9,100 nucleotides of DNA, from contig CAIZYV010000068.1 in NCBI GenBank assembly GCA_903937325.1, positions 1-9,100 of the forward strand, in the 5' to 3' direction. Of the stretch, positions 5,722 through 9,100 are shown piece after piece (position 1 is the first letter of the stretch; the number at the start of each line of letters is the position of its first letter). The position numbers were made by a program, and so were the translations under genes. A model generated the notes under the pieces. It saw only the letters and a list, made by a program, of their open reading frames with translations, ran no database searches and was not told the origin of the DNA. This DNA comes from Candidatus Falkowiibacteriota bacterium. Lineage in GTDB: Bacteria > Patescibacteriota > Patescibacteriia > Patescibacteriales > UBA12465.

Positions 5722-5729
5722 TTAAAACT

Positions 5730-6740
5730 ATGTCTTTAAATGTTGCTATTAATGGTTTTGGTCGCATTGGCCGAGCCGCTTTTAAGATTATTTTGGATCA
5801 ACATCCGGAGTTAAAGGTAGTAGCGATAAATGATTTAACCGATAATGTCACCTTAGCTCATCTTTTGCAGAGTGATTCTTGTTATGGGCGTTATGGCCAC
5901 AAAGTCGGCAGTAATAATAAGGGATTAATTGTCGATAATAAGACTTACGCTGTTTTTGCTGAAAAAGATCCGTCTTTATTACCTTGGCGTCGTTTGCAAG
6001 TTGATGTTGTTTTAGAATGTACTGGTCGTTTTTGCGATAAAGATGGTGCCGGCCTACATTTACAGGCAGGAGCAAAAAAAGTTGTTATTTCTGCTCCGGC
6101 AAAAAAGGGAGGTGTTAAGACTATCGTTTTAGGAGTTAATGATAAACAATTAAAAGCGAGTGATCATATTATCTCTAATGCCTCTTGTACCACAAATTGT
6201 CTGGCTCCGGTCATGGCAGTTTTGAAAGAGAAGTTTGGTATTAAAAAAGCTCTGATGTCGACAGTTCATTCTTATACGGCTGATCAGAATTTAGTTGACG
6301 GTCCTCACAAAGATCCACGTCGAGCCCGAGCGGCCGCTATTAATATTGTCCCAACCACTACCGGCGCCGCCATTGCTGTAGCGGAAACAATTCCTTCTTT
6401 ACGCGGTAAATTTGATGGCCTGGCTTTGCGCATCCCGACACCAGTTGGTTCATTATGCGATATCGTTTGCGTTTTAGCTAAGAAGAGTAGTGCTGAAGCC
6501 GTTAATCGGGCTTTTGTTTCTGCGGCTAAGGGAAAATTAAAAGGAATTTTGTCCGCTTCTAATGAGGATCTTGTTTCTACTGATGTTATTGGTAACCCTT
6601 ATAGCGCTATTGTTGATTTACAAAATACTAAAATTGTCGGCGGTGATTTATTGAAAGTTATCGCTTGGTATGATAATGAGTGGGCTTATTCGCAACGTTT
6701 AGTTGATTTAGCCGCCTCTTTAAAAAAGTTTATAAAATAG
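5730..6740 (+). CDS. gap: Glyceraldehyde-3-phosphate dehydrogenase
   Basis: The phosphorylating glycolytic enzyme that turns glyceraldehyde 3-phosphate, NAD and phosphate into 1,3-bisphosphoglycerate, in the cytoplasm. The 336-residue protein is full length. The Rossmann motif INGFGRIGR is at 7-15, and Asp35 in INDLTD is the residue that normally binds the adenosine ribose of NAD. The catalytic Cys153 sits in ASCTTNCLAP (151-160) and His180 in STVHSYT. Substrate-phosphate residues are in PTTTGAA (208-214) and RIPTPVGS (234-241), and the family ending WYDNEWAYSQRLVDL is at 313-327. The S-loop reads VDGPHKD, where NAD enzymes usually have LDLPHKD; the Pro is kept but the Leu is Gly. With Asp35 this still favours NAD, but dual use is possible. 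The ATG at 5730 gives the expected N-terminus; no Shine-Dalgarno sequence. Probably first gene of a unit with the two genes after it. Confidence 0.98.
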   Translation: MSLNVAINGFGRIGRAAFKIILDQHPELKVVAINDLTDNVTLAHLLQSDSCYGRYGHKVGSNNKGLIVDNKTYAVFAEKDPSLLPWRRLQVDVVLECTGRFCDKDGAGLHLQAGAKKVVISAPAKKGGVKTIVLGVNDKQLKASDHIISNASCTTNCLAPVMAVLKEKFGIKKALMSTVHSYTADQNLVDGPHKDPRRARAAAINIVPTTTGAAIAVAETIPSLRGKFDGLALRIPTPVGSLCDIVCVLAKKSSAEAVNRAFVSAAKGKLKGILSASNEDLVSTDVIGNPYSAIVDLQNTKIVGGDLLKVIAWYDNEWAYSQRLVDLAASLKKFIK

Positions 6741-6778
6741 ACAGAGCGCTTTTACTAGCGTTAAATGTCTTTATTTTT

Positions 6779-7555
6779 ATGTCAGAAAATATCAATAATA
6801 AAAATTCGGATGAAGTCTCAACCCTGTCCAAGCCATCTCTTTTACCGGTTGGCGAATTATTTTTGTCTGCTTGGCGCCTTTACACGCGCAATTTCATCAA
6901 TTTTATTGAAATGTATCTCCGTGGCTTGATTGGCCTATGGCCTCTTTTTGCGGTCGCAGCCCTGGCTGCTATTTTCTTAGTCTGGCTGCGTTTATATTCC
7001 TGGCCTTTTTATATTTTTCTCGCCGTACTTGCTTTGGCTGCTTTGGCTTGGTCGATTTATTATGCGACGCGCGCCAAGATTGGCTTGATTTTATTACTCA
7101 GAGACGAAGGGACTGGTGTTAAGCAAAATTTTCAAAAGAGTAAACAATATTTTTGGCCCTATATTTTTACTTCTTTCGTAATGGCAATTATAATTTTTCT
7201 GGCCACTTGCTTGTTTATTGTGCCCGGCCTTATTTTAGCGGTTTCTTGGTTTTTTGCCGGCTTGTTAGTAATTTTAGAAGATAAGAAAAAAGTATCAGAA
7301 GCGTTGAGTCGGAGTAAGGAATTGGTAAAGGGCTATTGGTGGCCAGTCTTCGGTCGCTTTGCCGTTGTTTTAGCTTTAGCTATTTTTATTTCTTTGCTTT
7401 TCAGTTGGCCGATGAATTATATGGATAAAGATAGTCAAGATAATTTTTCGGCTTTATTAAATATTTTTTGGGCGCTTATTAGCCCTTTATTCCTCTCTTA
7501 TTCTTTTCTACTTTATCGCGATCTACTTGCTAAGAAAAATCTGATAAATAAATAA
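6779..7555 (+). CDS. Six-helix integral membrane protein of unknown function
   Basis: A 258-residue protein with a polar, Asn/Ser/Glu-rich N-terminal tail (1-20) and about six hydrophobic segments, near residues 50-70, 74-95, 128-149, 150-166, 190-209 and 226-247. There is no cleavable signal peptide. The stretch IVPGLILAVSWFFAGLLVILEDKK followed by VSEALSRSKELVKGYWW (about 147-188) resembles the membrane-domain proteins related to the N-terminus of some glycerophosphodiesterases and to YciC/DUF975-type proteins, where a loop carrying EAL-x-RS-x-ELVKG links two helices. No catalytic residues stand out, and substrate and role are unknown. Trp is frequent near the helix ends. The gene starts 38 nt after gap and ends 13 nt before the CCA enzyme, so it is probably co-transcribed with both; this gives no clear functional hint. 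The ATG at 6779 has no Shine-Dalgarno sequence. Confidence 0.85.
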   Translation: MSENINNKNSDEVSTLSKPSLLPVGELFLSAWRLYTRNFINFIEMYLRGLIGLWPLFAVAALAAIFLVWLRLYSWPFYIFLAVLALAALAWSIYYATRAKIGLILLLRDEGTGVKQNFQKSKQYFWPYIFTSFVMAIIIFLATCLFIVPGLILAVSWFFAGLLVILEDKKKVSEALSRSKELVKGYWWPVFGRFAVVLALAIFISLLFSWPMNYMDKDSQDNFSALLNIFWALISPLFLSYSFLLYRDLLAKKNLINK

Positions 7556-7568
7556 TTATTGTTTTGTC

Positions 7569-9035
7569 ATGCTTATCCCTGAATTCGTTTTAGAAGTTAT
7601 TAAAAAGGTATCGACTGCCGGTTTTACTATTGAATTAGTAGGCGGTTGTGTTCGTGATCTTTTGATGGAAAAACAACCGCAAGATTGGGATATGGCTACT
7701 AATGCTCGGCCTGCTCAGATTTTAGCGCTTTTTACGGAAGCAAAATACGAAAATGATTTTGGCACCGTTCTTCTGCCTTGGCGCGATAGCGCTGGTATTG
7801 TTTTAGGTGTAGCGGAGATAACGACTTATCGCAGTGAAAAAGCTTATGCTGACCGTCGTCATCCCGACGAGGTTCGCTTTGAAGATGTTTTAGAGAAAGA
7901 TTTGGAGAGACGTGATTTTACCGTTAATGCCATGGCTTTGCGCTTAGATGAAGCGGGCGCTTATGAATTTAGCGGCGCTAAATTTTCTCTTTTTGATCTT
8001 TTTGGTGGCGTTAAAGATATTCGTAAAAAAGTAATACGCGCTGTCGGCGAACCGGCAGATCGTTTTAAAGAAGACGCTTTAAGGATGATGAGGGCTATTC
8101 GTTTTTGCGCTCAATTAGGTTTTTCTTTAGAGCCAAAGACTCAGCGGGGAATGATTAAGTTGGCCGGCAGTTTAAAATTTGTTGCTAAAGAGCGTATTCG
8201 GGATGAAATTATTAAGATTATTATCTCTAAGCAAGCTGCGGAAGGAATTATGTCTTTACATGAATCGAAGCTGCTGCAATATATTATTCCTGAGCTTGAG
8301 CAGGGAGTCGGCGTTAATCAGAATCATCACCATATCTATCCAGTGTTTAAGCACAACGTTTTATCTTTAAAACATTGTCCGAGTTCAGAATGGCCGGTGC
8401 GCTTTGCTTCTTTGTTACACGATGTGGCAAAACCTAAAACTCGTCGTCTTGTAGAAGGTCAGGTTACTTTCTATAATCATGAATATGTTGGAGCAAAAAT
8501 GGCCGATCGAATTATGAGTCGTTTGAGGTTCCGTACCGAAGATCGCGAACGCGTGGTTAATCTGGTAAAAAATCACATGTTTTATTATAATGTTGGTGAG
8601 GTGACGGCCGCTTCAGTCAGACGCTTAATTAGCAAAGTCGGCCGGGATAATTTACAAGACCTTATTCATTTGCGTGTTGCTGATCGTCTTGGTTCTGGTA
8701 CACCCAAAGCGATGCCTTATAAACTAAGGCATCTGCAGTATATGATGGAAAAGGTTCAATATGATCCTGTTTCCGTAAAAATGTTGGCGATTAATGGGCA
8801 TGATTTAATGTCTTTATGCTCTTTATCCCCTGGTCCGAAAATTGGTGCGATTCTCGATGTTCTATTAGGAGAGGTTTTAGAAGATCCTGTTCGTAACGAA
8901 TCTCAATATCTTGTAGAGAGAGCCAAGATTTTACAATCAGAAGATTTGGCTGATTTAAGAACAAGGGCGCGCGATTTAATCGCGGAAAAGCGCGACGATG
9001 AAGATCAGGATATGCAACGTCGTTTCAAAGTTTAG
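7569..9035 (+). CDS. cca: CCA tRNA nucleotidyltransferase, class II, with HD domain
   Basis: The enzyme adds or repairs the 3' CCA end of tRNAs without a nucleic acid template, from CTP and ATP. The 488-residue protein shows the class II head and neck in order: LVGGCVRDLL (23-32), the catalytic pair Asp39 and Asp41 in DWDMATNA, RRDFTVNAMAL (114-124), the nucleotide-selecting EDALRMMRAIRF (168-179) with Glu168, Asp169 and Arg172, and the ERIRDE motif (208-213). An HD hydrolase-type domain follows (about 250-375): HHIYPVFKHNV, LLHDVAKPK with His284 and Asp285, and His304 and His336 as further possible metal ligands. This domain may give phosphatase or phosphodiesterase activity, as in E. coli Cca. 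The tail (about 470-488) is highly charged. A poly(A) polymerase or a CC-only enzyme would look similar, but it is the only such gene seen here. Last gene of the gap unit; no Shine-Dalgarno sequence. Confidence 0.93.
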   Translation: MLIPEFVLEVIKKVSTAGFTIELVGGCVRDLLMEKQPQDWDMATNARPAQILALFTEAKYENDFGTVLLPWRDSAGIVLGVAEITTYRSEKAYADRRHPDEVRFEDVLEKDLERRDFTVNAMALRLDEAGAYEFSGAKFSLFDLFGGVKDIRKKVIRAVGEPADRFKEDALRMMRAIRFCAQLGFSLEPKTQRGMIKLAGSLKFVAKERIRDEIIKIIISKQAAEGIMSLHESKLLQYIIPELEQGVGVNQNHHHIYPVFKHNVLSLKHCPSSEWPVRFASLLHDVAKPKTRRLVEGQVTFYNHEYVGAKMADRIMSRLRFRTEDRERVVNLVKNHMFYYNVGEVTAASVRRLISKVGRDNLQDLIHLRVADRLGSGTPKAMPYKLRHLQYMMEKVQYDPVSVKMLAINGHDLMSLCSLSPGPKIGAILDVLLGEVLEDPVRNESQYLVERAKILQSEDLADLRTRARDLIAEKRDDEDQDMQRRFKV

Positions 9036-9046
9036 CTTTATTATTT

Positions 9047-9070
9047 GCGCTTTATTTTTTAAGCGCTTTA
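9047..9070 (+). terminator. Likely intrinsic terminator after cca
   Basis: GCGCTT (9047-9052) and AAGCGC (9061-9066) form a perfect 6-bp stem around an 8-nt T-rich loop, 11 nt after the cca stop. What follows is U-rich but broken by A (TTTATATTATAATTTT), so efficiency may be moderate. Confidence 0.5.
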
Positions 9071-9082
9071 TATTATAATTTT

Positions 9083-9100
9083 ATGAAAAAAATTTATAAA
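9083..9100 (+). CDS. Possible start of a further gene, cut by the window end
   Basis: An ATG at 9083 opens a frame reading MKKIYK that runs off the window. A Lys-rich opening is common in exported proteins, but six codons cannot identify a gene. TATAAT at 9074-9079 lies only 3 bp upstream, too close to serve this ATG unless translation begins further in. As at the other starts, there is no Shine-Dalgarno sequence. Confidence 0.3.

Noticed and set aside
6743..6762. Terminator between gap and the membrane protein gene
   Set aside because: The only pairing, AGCGC with GCGTT, is about 5 bp with a G-U pair and is not followed directly by a T tract; read-through is more likely.
9074..9079. TATAAT as the promoter of the gene starting at 9083
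   Set aside because: Transcription would begin downstream of the ATG, and there is no -35 at a proper distance.
1..9100. A new defence, mobile or other multi-gene system
   Set aside because: Apart from the exported repeat protein, the phosphatase and the membrane protein, every gene belongs to a recognised family, most with housekeeping roles. There are no transposase, integrase, nuclease, toxin or phage-like genes, no array of short repeats, and no visible break in base composition.

Overview
The window reads as ordinary chromosomal DNA from a small-genome bacterium, most likely a member of the Patescibacteria (Candidate Phyla Radiation, CPR). This is an inference from four things. The composition is AT-rich. 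All nine complete genes lie tightly packed on the + strand. Almost no start codon has a Shine-Dalgarno (SD) sequence. A secreted protein carries the 'SGRILLxVQAxGEAYYVNP...YYLGRPxDAFALMRSLGLGI' type of repeat, which I associate with CPR surface proteins. No gene has an in-frame TGA and all nine stops are TAA or TAG, so the standard bacterial code fits and the TGA=Gly code of some CPR lineages does not. No mobile element, CRISPR array, tRNA or rRNA was seen.

Layout. (1) 1-2890: a three-gene unit behind an extended -10 promoter, with gaps of 3 and 4 nt. It encodes an iron-type superoxide dismutase, a histidine-phosphatase-superfamily protein, and an exported protein with two tandem 60-residue-period repeats, a transglutaminase-like Cys/His/Glu core and a helical C-terminus. 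(2) 2891-4778: the rpsB-tsf operon (ribosomal protein S2 and elongation factor Ts). A near-consensus sigma70-type promoter precedes a leader of about 210 nt that contains a terminator-like hairpin and a strong hairpin just before the rpsB start. The operon ends in an intrinsic terminator that touches the start codon of the next gene. (3) 4779-5673: a PSP1-domain protein (YaaT/RicT family) with all its conserved cysteines, closed by a textbook terminator. (4) 5674-9070: gap (glyceraldehyde-3-phosphate dehydrogenase), a six-helix membrane protein of unknown function, and a class II CCA-adding enzyme with an HD domain, probably one transcript. A 13-bp perfect inverted repeat overlaps the gap promoter. 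The last 18 bases may open another gene.

Most of the content is housekeeping: translation, tRNA maturation and glycolysis. The parts worth a second look are regulatory (the rpsB leader, the displaced SD before tsf, the terminator abutting the PSP1 start, the inverted repeat at gap) and the exported repeat/transglutaminase-like protein sharing a unit with superoxide dismutase. I did not find convincing evidence of a previously undescribed multi-gene system.
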